Source of the DNA: JANWXD01 sp035575135
Lineage (GTDB): Bacteria > Acidobacteriota > Terriglobia > Bryobacterales > Bryobacteraceae
Length of the DNA: 64,000 bases
Reading direction: 5' to 3'
Assembly (NCBI GenBank): GCA_035575135.1
Contig: DATLYE010000012.1
Coordinates: 24,042 to 88,041, forward strand
The notes below the pieces were generated by a model. That model was not told the DNA's origin and made no database searches. It was given only the letters and a program-made list of their open reading frames with translations. The first letter of the stretch is position 1. Each line of letters begins with the position of its first letter. Of the stretch, positions 36,770 to 45,188 are shown piece after piece. Position numbers and translations under genes: made by a program.

Positions 36770-39238
36770 ATGGCAGGCCTCTGGAATCGCTTAGCCGTGT
36801 TCGGTGCCGCACTGTTGATCCCGGCGGGTCCCCCGGCGGCTGCGGGCGATCGCCCGAGGCTCGAGGACGGCGTTCTGCGGATCGGCACGCAGGCGCTCCT
36901 CATCCGGGGCGTCAACTACTCGAACGCCGCCATCGGCGAGCGCGGCGGTACGGTGTATGCAGGCCAGCCCTGCCGCTTTGCGCGGGATCTGCCGTTGATC
37001 GCTGCAATGGGCGCCAACACCGTGCGCACGCGCGCCTTGATCCCGGAAGGGGATTCGACTTTCGTATCCGTCCTCGAGACAGCGGGGCTCTACTGGATTG
37101 CAGACTTTCCTCTGGATCCTTATTACGACCCAGCCAGGAGCATCCTTTCCCGGCGCGATGAAATTCTGAGCGCTTTTGGCGACTATGCGGCGCGGTTCCG
37201 CGGAATGCCGCGGCTGATCGGTTACATCTTCGGCAACGAAGTGCTGGACGGCTACAACCGCAAGTTCGCCGGCTCTGCCGCGGAGTTTCTCCAGCTGTTG
37301 GGCGAGGCCGCAGAGGTCCTCCGCAAGGTGGCGCCGGAAGACACGCCGCTGCTTGCCACGGCAGTTCGGGACCCGGAGAACCTGCGCGGCGAACCGCCTG
37401 GGCTCTCCTTCTGGGCTTGGAACGCCCCGGGGAGCCGTGACTTTTCCTCCGTTCTTCAGACCGCACGAAGCGTCACCCGGCTCCCGATCCTGATCTCCGA
37501 ATTCGGCATTGACGCGTTTGACCGGCGCATCGGACAAGAAGACGAAGAGGCACAGGCAACAGCCGCGGCCGCACTTGCCCGCCAGATCGAGGCGGTGTCG
37601 GGGGTTCTGGGCGGTGTTTATCTCAGCTTCCTTGACGAGTGGTGGAGGGAGGGATTTGACCCGAGCCGCCACGTGCCCGGGGTAACGCCCGACCCATCTT
37701 TTCCGGACGGCTACCGCAATGACGCCTGGGCCGGCATCTTCCGCGTGGCGGCGACTGGGGAAGCCGGCCTTGACAGCCTGGCGCCGCGGGCCGTCTTCCG
37801 TGCGCTGGCGTCAGTCTGGAGGGGAACGACGCCGTCCGGACCGCATTCGGTGCACATCAACGAAGTCCTGCATGCCGCCTCCGGCGGGGCAGTCACTTCG
37901 CCCGCATCACTCGTCCGCGTCACGGGTTCCGACCTGTCGTCCGCTGCGAATGCGGTGGAGTGGGCGCTGCACGCGGCTACATCCTGTTTCTGTATTGGCG
38001 GACTTCCGGCGCGGCTCGGGGCGGTGTCGCCCGAGACGGCCACGGCACTCACTCCCGCCGGGCTCCAGCCGGGCGTGCACAAGGCGGTGTTCTACCGCTG
38101 GGGAACGGCGAGCAACTTTCTGGAAATCCAGGTTCAGGATTATGCTCCGGGGATTTTTCCGGGAGCGGTTCTGCGCCCGGGAACGGACTGCCGCGTCTCG
38201 CAATCGAACGGCGCGCGGCCGGGGGACTTGCTGGAGGTTTACCTCACTGGTCTCGGTTCCGGACCATACGATACGGTGGAAGCCGAGATCAGCGGCCTGA
38301 AGGCGGAAATCCTTTACGCCGGCACCCTCGAGGCGTATCCCGGTGTCAACCAGATCAACGTGCGCGTTCCCCGGCTCGCCCCTCGCGGCCTGGGCAGCCT
38401 GATCGTCCGCGCCTCCGGACACGCGAGCAACGCCTATCCTTTCAGCATCCTAGATGAAACCGATGTTCCCGGCATCGAACTTGCGGTAAGCGCGGGCGAG
38501 ATCGTATTGCAAGCGGGTGGACCGGCCCAGAACGTCTCCGTTGGGGTCGAAGGACGTAACGGCTATTGTGGACCGGTGCTGTTCCGCTCGCCGGACCTGC
38601 CGGAGGGGATCCTGCTGCGCAGCACCGTGGCTTTTACAGGCCATACGGCAGGTCTGGAGCTTCGGGCCCTAGAAGGAGCGCGTCCCACCGAAGCCGGCTC
38701 GCTGACGTTACTCGGGACAGCGCCGGGAGCAGCCACGGGCCGCGCACAGCTACGCTTCGCAGTGCTGCCCAGCCGGGGCGACATCCGCATCCGCGTGGTT
38801 TCGGGGGGATACAAAGCGGGTCCGCTGGCGCAATTTGAATGGGCCGGCCGCACGTTGTTCTCCACAACGGGCGGCGGACCGGGACGCGGCATCAACGTGC
38901 TGGCGGTAGACCCTGCGAGCGGAGTGTTCTCTCGGGTCCAAAGCTTCGACACTTGGGGCGACCCTGGCGCTGCCGCGCGTCTGAGGGCTTACTTGAATGA
39001 ACTGCCCCCCGGAACGATTGCCCTGTTTGCGATTGCGGACGAAGGAACCTACCAGCTGGATGCCGGGGCGAGAGAGGCGATTCGAACACTCTTCGGCAGC
39101 CGGTTGATTGGTGCGCTGGGCTATCAGGACTCCTGGGCGATGATCGGCCGCAAGGGAGCCGGTTCACCGCTGGCCGAAGGTGCGGCCACGGACAAGCGCG
39201 TCACGATCGAGCGCGTGCTTACGCTCCCGGCGCCGTAG
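36770..39238 (+). CDS. Secreted clan GH-A glycosidase-like protein with C-terminal ILEI/FAM3-like domain
   Basis: The product has 822 residues. A signal peptide (1-25) precedes a TIM-barrel GH-A-like domain (about 30-350). It has IRGVNYSNAAI, then RDLPLIAAMGANTVRTRA; GYIFGNEVLDGYN should hold the acid/base Glu and PILISEFGIDAF the nucleophile Glu. GH5- or GH72-type transglycosylases are the nearest look. A TIGR03437-like Solibacter domain follows (about 360-558). The last part (about 669-800) resembles the eukaryotic ILEI/FAM3 domain: GRGINVLAVDPASGVF, SFDTWGD, LPPGTIALFAIADEGT, then LGYQDSWAMIGRKG. Confidence 0.78.
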   Translation: MAGLWNRLAVFGAALLIPAGPPAAAGDRPRLEDGVLRIGTQALLIRGVNYSNAAIGERGGTVYAGQPCRFARDLPLIAAMGANTVRTRALIPEGDSTFVSVLETAGLYWIADFPLDPYYDPARSILSRRDEILSAFGDYAARFRGMPRLIGYIFGNEVLDGYNRKFAGSAAEFLQLLGEAAEVLRKVAPEDTPLLATAVRDPENLRGEPPGLSFWAWNAPGSRDFSSVLQTARSVTRLPILISEFGIDAFDRRIGQEDEEAQATAAAALARQIEAVSGVLGGVYLSFLDEWWREGFDPSRHVPGVTPDPSFPDGYRNDAWAGIFRVAATGEAGLDSLAPRAVFRALASVWRGTTPSGPHSVHINEVLHAASGGAVTSPASLVRVTGSDLSSAANAVEWALHAATSCFCIGGLPARLGAVSPETATALTPAGLQPGVHKAVFYRWGTASNFLEIQVQDYAPGIFPGAVLRPGTDCRVSQSNGARPGDLLEVYLTGLGSGPYDTVEAEISGLKAEILYAGTLEAYPGVNQINVRVPRLAPRGLGSLIVRASGHASNAYPFSILDETDVPGIELAVSAGEIVLQAGGPAQNVSVGVEGRNGYCGPVLFRSPDLPEGILLRSTVAFTGHTAGLELRALEGARPTEAGSLTLLGTAPGAATGRAQLRFAVLPSRGDIRIRVVSGGYKAGPLAQFEWAGRTLFSTTGGGPGRGINVLAVDPASGVFSRVQSFDTWGDPGAAARLRAYLNELPPGTIALFAIADEGTYQLDAGAREAIRTLFGSRLIGALGYQDSWAMIGRKGAGSPLAEGAATDKRVTIERVLTLPAP

Positions 39239-39371
39239 TGCGCACCGTGGCGCCACGGCGCCCGGACTGACAGGATCCCGGCCGGATCAGCCCGCCATCC
39301 GGAGCCCGATCCGCCGCCCGGCAATAAAAAGACCTCTCCTGCGTATTCCTGATGTGAGCGGGACCGCTACC

Positions 39372-39908
39372 ATGGTGGAGACGCCGGCCGAAACGGCACG
39401 TGAGGCAGTTGTGGAGGCGGAGGGAGACTTCGTGGCGTTCTTCCGTGAGTACCGCAACCGGGCGTTCCACTTCGCCTTACAGCTCACCGGCAGCCGGGAG
39501 GATGCCATGGATTTGACCCAGGAAGCGTTCCTGCGGCTGCACCGCCACTGGGGCCGTCGCGATCCGAACCGTCCGCCCGGCCCGTGGCTCTATGCGATCT
39601 TACGTCACGCGATCGTGGACTGGCGGCGGCGTCTGCGCCGCGATGAAGTCTTGGAGGCGTCCGGCGAAGGTGCCGCGGTGGAATCGCGGCCCGACGTACT
39701 CGCCGAGCGCCAGGAGCGTGCGGCGCTGGTGTGGGAAGCAATCCGCCGGCTCCCGCCGGAGCAGCGGGAGGCCGTGATCCTTCGCGACTGGCACGGGCTG
39801 TCTTACAAGGAGATCGCCCAGGTCCAAGGCGTGAGCACCGGCGTCGTAGGCTCCCGCCTGTTCGACGCCAGAGAGAAGTTGCGAAAGCACCTGAAGGGGC
39901 GTCTGTGA
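39372..39908 (+). CDS. ECF-type RNA polymerase sigma factor
   Basis: The product is a 178-residue sigma-70 family ECF factor. Region 2 is FALQLTGSREDAMDLTQEAF then LRLHRHWGRR. Region 4 is LPPEQREAVILRDWHGLSYK then EIAQVQGVSTGVVGSRLFDA. ATG 39372 is chosen because it gives a normal ECF N-terminus; upstream codons overlap the previous gene out of frame. Its stop overlaps the anti-sigma start (TGATG), a common arrangement for a sigma/anti-sigma pair. Confidence 0.93.
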   Translation: MVETPAETAREAVVEAEGDFVAFFREYRNRAFHFALQLTGSREDAMDLTQEAFLRLHRHWGRRDPNRPPGPWLYAILRHAIVDWRRRLRRDEVLEASGEGAAVESRPDVLAERQERAALVWEAIRRLPPEQREAVILRDWHGLSYKEIAQVQGVSTGVVGSRLFDAREKLRKHLKGRL

Positions 39909-40345
39909 TGAACGTTCATGAGGAAATCCGCCGCCAACTGGGAGCGTACTTGGACAACGAGCTCACCCAGGGCGAGAGCCAGCGCGTGCGGGTTCATCTG
40001 GAAGACTGCCCGGAATGCCGGCAAGTCTTGGAGGAAATGCGGGAGGTTCAGCGCATTACGGCGTCGCTGAAATTCGTCGGCCCCCCGGAGGAGGTCATGC
40101 AAGAACTGGAAAGCAAACTCTCGGTGCGCGTTCCGCGCCGGCTGGGCTGGATGCTCGTCATCGGCGGTGCGGCCGCGTGGTTACTATACGCCGGTGTCAC
40201 AGCCCTGCTCCATGCCCGTATGCCCACGTGGAAGGAGCTCATCCCCGGCGCGGTCGTGGTCGGATTTCTGTTGCTGTTCATCTCGATCCTGCTCGAGCGG
40301 CTGGCAGAGCTGCCCCGGGATCGCTACCGGAGGGTGAAACAGTGA
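39908..40345 (+). CDS. Zinc-finger anti-sigma factor
   Basis: The product has 145 residues. The N-terminal ZAS-type anti-sigma domain has HLEDCPECRQVLEEM (His-x3-Cys-x2-Cys) after LGAYLDNELTQGE. Two membrane segments follow (about 78-97 and 109-130). It probably holds the sigma factor at the membrane until an envelope or redox signal releases it. The gene overlaps the sigma gene by 1 base and the YbjQ gene by 4 bases, giving a coupled three-gene unit. Confidence 0.9.
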   Translation: MNVHEEIRRQLGAYLDNELTQGESQRVRVHLEDCPECRQVLEEMREVQRITASLKFVGPPEEVMQELESKLSVRVPRRLGWMLVIGGAAAWLLYAGVTALLHARMPTWKELIPGAVVVGFLLLFISILLERLAELPRDRYRRVKQ

Positions 40346-40662
40346 TTGTGGCTACCACGTTTGAAATTCCCGGCAAACGCATCGTGCGGACTTTGGGTCT
40401 CGTGCGCGGCAACACGATCCGGGCGCGTCACGTGGGCAAGGACATCCTGGCCGTCCTGCGCAACGTAGTGGGTGGCGAAGTTCGGGAATACACGAAGCTG
40501 CTGGCCGAAGCACGGGAACAGGCCCTGGACCGGATGATGGAAGAAGCGCGGTCGCTGGGGGCGAATGCCGTCGTCGGCGTGCGGTTCAGTACTTCGATGA
40601 TTATGGCCGGCGCAGCCGAGCTGCTCGCCTACGGAACCGCCGTGGTGGCCGAGGAATCCTGA
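40342..40662 (+). CDS. YbjQ/UPF0145 family protein
   Basis: The product is a 106-residue protein of the heavy-metal-binding-like YbjQ family: TTFEIPGKRIVRTLGLVRGN, then REYTKLLAEAREQALDRMMEEA and LGANAVVGVRFSTS. The family forms a pentameric fold; its role is not known. Start GTG 40342 overlaps the anti-sigma stop (GTGA). The linkage to a sigma/anti-sigma pair suggests it is part of the same stress or signalling unit, which is inferred. Confidence 0.88.
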   Translation: MIVATTFEIPGKRIVRTLGLVRGNTIRARHVGKDILAVLRNVVGGEVREYTKLLAEAREQALDRMMEEARSLGANAVVGVRFSTSMIMAGAAELLAYGTAVVAEES

Positions 40663-40678
40663 AGGATCCGAGGCAGAT

Positions 40679-41437
40679 CTACTGCGAGCCCGCTGTACTC
40701 GGCTGGGAAGCGAGGTCTTCTTCGAGAACCGGCGGCGGGTTGTAGTAAAGGATACGCCCGCAGCTCTCGCAGAACATGACGCTTTCATTCGCCTTGACGT
40801 CCTGATAGAACTGCGGCCTCAGGGCGATGTGGCAGCCGGTGCAGTGCCCGTCCGCCACCTCTACGACGGCCAGGCCCCTTCGCTTGGCCCGGATCTTTTG
40901 ATATGCGGAGTAAACGCCGGGACTCAGGGCCGCCACAATTTGCTCCCGTTCCTTTCGCAATTCTCGCAAGCGCTGCTCATCGGCCTCCGTGCGCCTCCGG
41001 GCTTCCTCCTTTTCGGCCTCCACGCGCTGCTTTTCCACCTTCAGCGCGGCCTCCGCGGACTTGACGTTGCGCTCCAGCGTCTCGGCTTCCGCCATCAAAT
41101 CCAGGATGCGATCCTCGGCCTTGCGGATCTCGTTTTCGACGTACTCGATCTCCTTCTGGAAGGCACGGTACTGCTCATTGGTCTTCGCCTCCATCATCTG
41201 GTCCTTGAGGCGGGAGGCCTTTTGCTCCAGCATCTGAACTTCGCCTTCCAGGCGGCGCCGCTCCTTCTGATTCGCCGCCAGGGCGGCCTGGTCGGCTTCC
41301 AGCCGCCGTAGATGGGCCTCCAGGGTCTTCTCGATGGCGGCGATGTGGCGCGGAAGAGAGCCTATTTCCTCTTCGACTTCCTGAATCTCGGTATCCAAGC
41401 TTTGCAACCGGATCGCCAGTTTCAGGTCAGGTGCCAT
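40679..41437 (-). CDS. C4 zinc-ribbon coiled-coil protein (CT398/DUF164 type)
   Basis: The product has 252 residues. A long antiparallel coiled coil (about 5-180, Glu/Lys/Arg/Leu heptads) is followed by a C-terminal C4 zinc ribbon, CTGCHIALRPQFYQDVK then FCESCGRILYY, with cysteines in two CxxC pairs. The family is widespread but poorly characterised; Chlamydia CT398 binds secretion components and sigma-54. ATG 41437 gives the family start. It lies 7 bases after murJ. Confidence 0.88.
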   Translation of the reverse strand: MAPDLKLAIRLQSLDTEIQEVEEEIGSLPRHIAAIEKTLEAHLRRLEADQAALAANQKERRRLEGEVQMLEQKASRLKDQMMEAKTNEQYRAFQKEIEYVENEIRKAEDRILDLMAEAETLERNVKSAEAALKVEKQRVEAEKEEARRRTEADEQRLRELRKEREQIVAALSPGVYSAYQKIRAKRRGLAVVEVADGHCTGCHIALRPQFYQDVKANESVMFCESCGRILYYNPPPVLEEDLASQPSTAGSQ

Positions 41438-41444
41438 CTGTGTC

Positions 41445-43025
41445 TCAAATTCTAGCACGGCCGCCGGCCAGCCATCCCCGGAAGGCACGCTGCGCCGCCT
41501 CGAGCTCCGGAACCTTGGCGGCCCGGCACACGGCCCAAAAGCAAACGGCGCCCAGGGGGATGGAGGCTGTCAGGTTCCCCACCCGCCCCAGGCGGGAGGT
41601 CCCCAGCCAAGTCTCCAGCCCGGAGCTGGCCAGCTTTACGAGCACGCCCATGACAGCCGAAGCGACGCCGATCCCGGCGACGCTTCGCGCCAGTCTGCGT
41701 CCGTCCACACCGCCCAGGCGGGCGCGAAGGAGCCAGAACTGGGTGAGGAACCCGAACAATGCCACGGCGGAAGTCGCCAGCGCCAGGCCGGCATGCCCGA
41801 GCCAACCACGGCGAACCATCGTGGCGGCCACCACATAGTTGACCGCGATGGAACCCAGGCTGACCCACATCGGCGTCCGGGAGTCCCCAAGAGCGTAATA
41901 GGCGGGCGTCAACACCTTCAGGGCCGCGTAACCCGCCAGACCCAGCGCATACCAGCTCAGCGCCAGCGCGGTCTGCCGGGTATCGTAAGCCCGAAAATTC
42001 CCGCCTTCGTAAATGGCGCCGATCATCGCCTCACCCAGCACCGCCAACCCGACCGAAGAGGGCACGGTCAGCAGAAAGACTGTTCCGAGAGAGCGCGACA
42101 AAGTGTGGCGAAATTCCTCCACGTTGCCGAGAGAAATGCTGCGGGAGATCGCCGGCAGAGTGGCGGAAGCCAGCGCCACGCCGAACAGACCCAGCGGAAG
42201 CTGCATGAAGCGGAACGCATATCCCAGCCAGCTTACCGGCCCGTCCGGCCCCGTCACGGGGTCCACGATGCGCGAGGCGAAGTTGGTATTGACCATGACG
42301 TTGATCTGCACGGCGGCGCTGCCCAGGATGGCAGGACCCATCAAGTGGAAGATCTGCCGCAGCCCGGGATGGGACCAGTCCATGCGCCAGCGGAACCCGA
42401 TCCCCAGCCGCACGAGGCTCGGCACTTGCCACAGCCACTGCCAAAGACCCCCGAGCACAACGCCCCATGCCATGCCGACGATCGGCCTGAAGCCCAACCA
42501 AGGCCCGACTACGAAGCCCAGCAGCAAGCCAAACCCGATCGAACCGAGGTTAAAAAACGTCGAAGCCATCGCCGGCACTCCGAAGCGATCCAGCGCGTTC
42601 AGCATTCCCATCGCCTGCGCAGCCAGCGCAACGAACAGCAGGAAGGGAAACATGATGCGCGTCAGGGTCACGGCCAGTTGGAACTTTTCCGGAACCGCGG
42701 CGAACCCCGGAGCCAGCCACAGGACCAGTTGCGGGCTGAAGAGAATGCCGAGCGCGCACAACGCGCCGACGACGATGGTCAGTGCAGTCCCGACCACATG
42801 TGCCAGTGCGGCGGCTTCCTGTTTACCGCGGCCCGAGAGGTACTGCGTAAAGGTGGGCACGAAGGCCGACGAGAGGGCGCCCTCGGCGAAGAGATCGCGG
42901 GTGAGGTTCGGGATCCGGAATCCGAGCAAAAAGGCGTCGTAGGCCTGGCCGGCGCCAAACAGCCGCGCCATCAGGATCTCCCGCACCAAGCCGGATATGC
43001 GGCTGGCCAGGATGGCCAGCGACAC
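41445..43025 (-). CDS. murJ: Lipid II flippase MurJ (MviN family)
   Basis: The product has at least 526 residues with about 14 hydrophobic segments. SRISGLVREILMARLFGAG then NLTRDLFAEGALSSAFVPTF is the classic MurJ N-terminus; later SLGTVFLLTVPSSVGL and YALGDSRTPM are family hallmarks. MurJ moves lipid II across the inner membrane for peptidoglycan synthesis. GTG 43025 is the most upstream conventional start but cuts into the first helix. In-frame homology continues (VRSAGVV...) to a CTG at 43106 behind a perfect AAGGAGG, which I think is the more likely start. Confidence 0.92.
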   Translation of the reverse strand: MSLAILASRISGLVREILMARLFGAGQAYDAFLLGFRIPNLTRDLFAEGALSSAFVPTFTQYLSGRGKQEAAALAHVVGTALTIVVGALCALGILFSPQLVLWLAPGFAAVPEKFQLAVTLTRIMFPFLLFVALAAQAMGMLNALDRFGVPAMASTFFNLGSIGFGLLLGFVVGPWLGFRPIVGMAWGVVLGGLWQWLWQVPSLVRLGIGFRWRMDWSHPGLRQIFHLMGPAILGSAAVQINVMVNTNFASRIVDPVTGPDGPVSWLGYAFRFMQLPLGLFGVALASATLPAISRSISLGNVEEFRHTLSRSLGTVFLLTVPSSVGLAVLGEAMIGAIYEGGNFRAYDTRQTALALSWYALGLAGYAALKVLTPAYYALGDSRTPMWVSLGSIAVNYVVAATMVRRGWLGHAGLALATSAVALFGFLTQFWLLRARLGGVDGRRLARSVAGIGVASAVMGVLVKLASSGLETWLGTSRLGRVGNLTASIPLGAVCFWAVCRAAKVPELEAAQRAFRGWLAGGRARI

Positions 43026-43103
43026 TACTCCTGCCGAACGTACGATGTGTTCGTGCGGCGCCGGTTCCGCACGCGGCGCTCCGTCGGTCTCCGGGACCCG
43101 GCT

Positions 43104-43121
43104 CAGAGCGGCAGCCTCCTT
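43104..43121 (-). promoter_or_regulatory. Ribosome binding site and possible CTG start of murJ
   Basis: AAGGAGG (43115-43121, - strand) overlaps the TAA stop of the M20 peptidase gene. Eight bases further is CTG at 43104-43106, in frame with murJ. No ATG, GTG or TTG lies in frame between it and GTG 43025, where the spacing to the nearest GGAG is only two bases. The site therefore points to a rare CTG initiation coupled to the upstream stop. Confidence 0.5.
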
Positions 43122-44493
43122 ACGCTTGGCCGTACTGCTCGAAAAATCGAGCCACCGTCAGGATCCCTCGGTAATAATGATCCAGGCGGAACTTCTCGTT
43201 GGGCGAGTGCAAACCATCGTCCGGCAAACCGAAGCCCATCAGCACGGTCGGAATTCCCAGATGCTTGGCGAAGTCCCCAACGATGGGAATGGACCCGCCG
43301 GAGCGGATGAATACGGTCGGGCCCCCGAAGGACTCGCTCAAGCAGCGCGCAGCCACCCGGACGGCGGCATGGTCCGGATTGACCAGCACCGCCGGAGCGG
43401 CGCTCAACACCCGGACGTCCGTGCGGATCCCCTTGGGCGTTTTGCGGCGCACGAATTCGCGAAACGCCGCGACGAGCTTCTCCGGATCCTGGCGCGGGAC
43501 GAGGCGAAAGCTCACCTTGGCGGTAGCGCGCGCCGGGATCACCGTCTTGGCTCCCGCGCCCGTGAATCCTCCCGCGATGCCGTGCACCTCGAAGGTCGGA
43601 CGGGCCCAGATCCGCTCCAGCACGGAGTAACCGCGCTCACCCGTAAGCCGCGGCGCGCCGACTTCGTTTCGAAGAAACTTCCGTTCATCGAACGGGAGCT
43701 TCTCCCAGCTTTGCTTCTCCGCCTCCGCCGGGGGCTCCACATCGTCGTACGCTCCCGGAATCTGGATCACCCCCTGGCGGTTCTTCACCTTCGACAAAAG
43801 TTCGATCAAGCCGAACACGGGATTCGGCGCCGCGCCGCCGTAAAGTCCGGAATGCAGATCGCGCGACGGGCCCTGAGCCTCCACTTCGCAGTAGACGAGA
43901 CCCCGCAGCCCGATGCACAGGGCGGGCATCCCCTCGGCGTACATCGCCGTGTCGGACACGAGCGCAACATCCGCTCTGAGTTTGTCCGGGTTCTGCGCCA
44001 CGTACCTGGCCACCGAAGCGCCGCCGATCTCTTCTTCCCCCTCGATCAGAAACTTCAGGTTGACCGGAAGACCGCCGCCTGTCGCCCGCAACGCTTCCAC
44101 GGCCTTGATATGGCAGTACATCTGCCCTTTGTCGTCCGCCGCTCCTCTGGCATACAGGTTGCCGTGGCGCACCTCCGGTTCAAACGGCGGAGACTTCCAC
44201 TCTTCCACCGGATCCGGAGGCTGAACGTCGTAATGGCCATAGCACAGTACCGTAGGCTTGCCCGGCGCATGCAGCCAGTCCCCGTGAATCAAAGGATGCC
44301 GTTCGGTGGAGATGATCTCCACATTCTCCAGACCGGCGCTCCGCAGCGCATCCGCCACGAACGCGGCCGCCCGATCGATGTCCGGCCGGTGTTCCGGCAG
44401 CGTGCTCACGCTCGGAATTCTTAGAAAACTTTTCAGTTCCTCCAAAAAACGCTCTCTGTGTTTTTGTACGTACTCCTCGACGGCCGGCGACAT
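43120..44493 (-). CDS. M20 family dipeptidase
   Basis: The product is a 457-residue M20/M28-clan zinc peptidase. It has LCYGHYDVQPPDP with the first metal histidine/aspartate, ARGAADDKGQM, LIEGEEEIGG with the general-base glutamate, and a dimerisation insert. Long M20 members with this pattern are carnosinase/CNDP-like dipeptidases. No signal peptide is seen. It lies directly upstream of murJ and shares the ribosome-binding overlap, so the two are probably in one transcript. Confidence 0.9.
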   Translation of the reverse strand: MSPAVEEYVQKHRERFLEELKSFLRIPSVSTLPEHRPDIDRAAAFVADALRSAGLENVEIISTERHPLIHGDWLHAPGKPTVLCYGHYDVQPPDPVEEWKSPPFEPEVRHGNLYARGAADDKGQMYCHIKAVEALRATGGGLPVNLKFLIEGEEEIGGASVARYVAQNPDKLRADVALVSDTAMYAEGMPALCIGLRGLVYCEVEAQGPSRDLHSGLYGGAAPNPVFGLIELLSKVKNRQGVIQIPGAYDDVEPPAEAEKQSWEKLPFDERKFLRNEVGAPRLTGERGYSVLERIWARPTFEVHGIAGGFTGAGAKTVIPARATAKVSFRLVPRQDPEKLVAAFREFVRRKTPKGIRTDVRVLSAAPAVLVNPDHAAVRVAARCLSESFGGPTVFIRSGGSIPIVGDFAKHLGIPTVLMGFGLPDDGLHSPNEKFRLDHYYRGILTVARFFEQYGQA

Positions 44494-44648
44494 CCCTCCT
44501 CCTGGTTTGCGAAAACACCATTATAGGTCAGCATCTGACGCCATCCGGTCTCTTGGGCCGCTTGCGGTGCGTGCTTGCCGGACGCCGGGCACCGGCTGCG
44601 GGGACGGACGTCGAACACTCGCCCGCATCCCGGAACGGTGGAGCCGTT

Positions 44649-45188
44649 TTAGTCTAATTTCATCACCGCGACGTAACCCAGATTGCGGTACAGCTGTTTG
44701 TAGTCGAGCCCGAATCCCACGACAAAACGGTCGGGAATCTCAAAGCAGCGGAACTCGACGGGAATTTGCACAATGCGGCGGGAGGTGCGGTCCAGCAGGG
44801 TACAGACGGCCAGCGAATTGGGTCCGCGGCCTGCCAGCGTCTGGAGCAGAAAGCGCGCCGTCAGACCGGTGTCAACAATGTCCTCGACCAGGAGCACATC
44901 CTGCCCTTCGATCGGGTCGTCCAGGTCCTTGGCGATGCGCACCATCCCCGGAGCAGAGGGCCGCGGCGAAAAGCTCGAAATGGCCAGGAAATCCACCTTC
45001 ACGGGAATTTCGATCTCGCGCGCCAGCGCCGTGAGGAAAAACACCGCGCCTTTGAGCACTCCGATCAGCTTCAGGTCCCGCCCGCGGTAGCGTTCACTGA
45101 TCGCCGCCGCCACCTCCCGGATGCGCCGGTGGATTTGCTCCTCCGTGAAGAGGATGCGTTCGATTCCAGGAGGCGCCGCTTGGCTCAT
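44649..45188 (-). CDS. hpt: Hypoxanthine phosphoribosyltransferase
   Basis: The product is a 179-residue purine-salvage PRTase. It has the PRPP loop LLVEDIVDTGLT (99-110), GVLKGAVFFLTALA (43-56) and the base-binding RFVVGFGLDYKQLYRNL near the end. It makes IMP/GMP from hypoxanthine/guanine. Its ATG overlaps the stop of the upstream kinase-like/nuclease-like gene (ATGA at 45185-45188). Confidence 0.94.
   Translation of the reverse strand: MSQAAPPGIERILFTEEQIHRRIREVAAAISERYRGRDLKLIGVLKGAVFFLTALAREIEIPVKVDFLAISSFSPRPSAPGMVRIAKDLDDPIEGQDVLLVEDIVDTGLTARFLLQTLAGRGPNSLAVCTLLDRTSRRIVQIPVEFRCFEIPDRFVVGFGLDYKQLYRNLGYVAVMKLD

Noticed and set aside
39180..39371. Longer N-terminus for the ECF sigma factor
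   Set aside because: Its Arg/Pro/Ser-rich sequence is out-of-frame glycosidase gene and intergenic DNA, not a sigma N-terminus.
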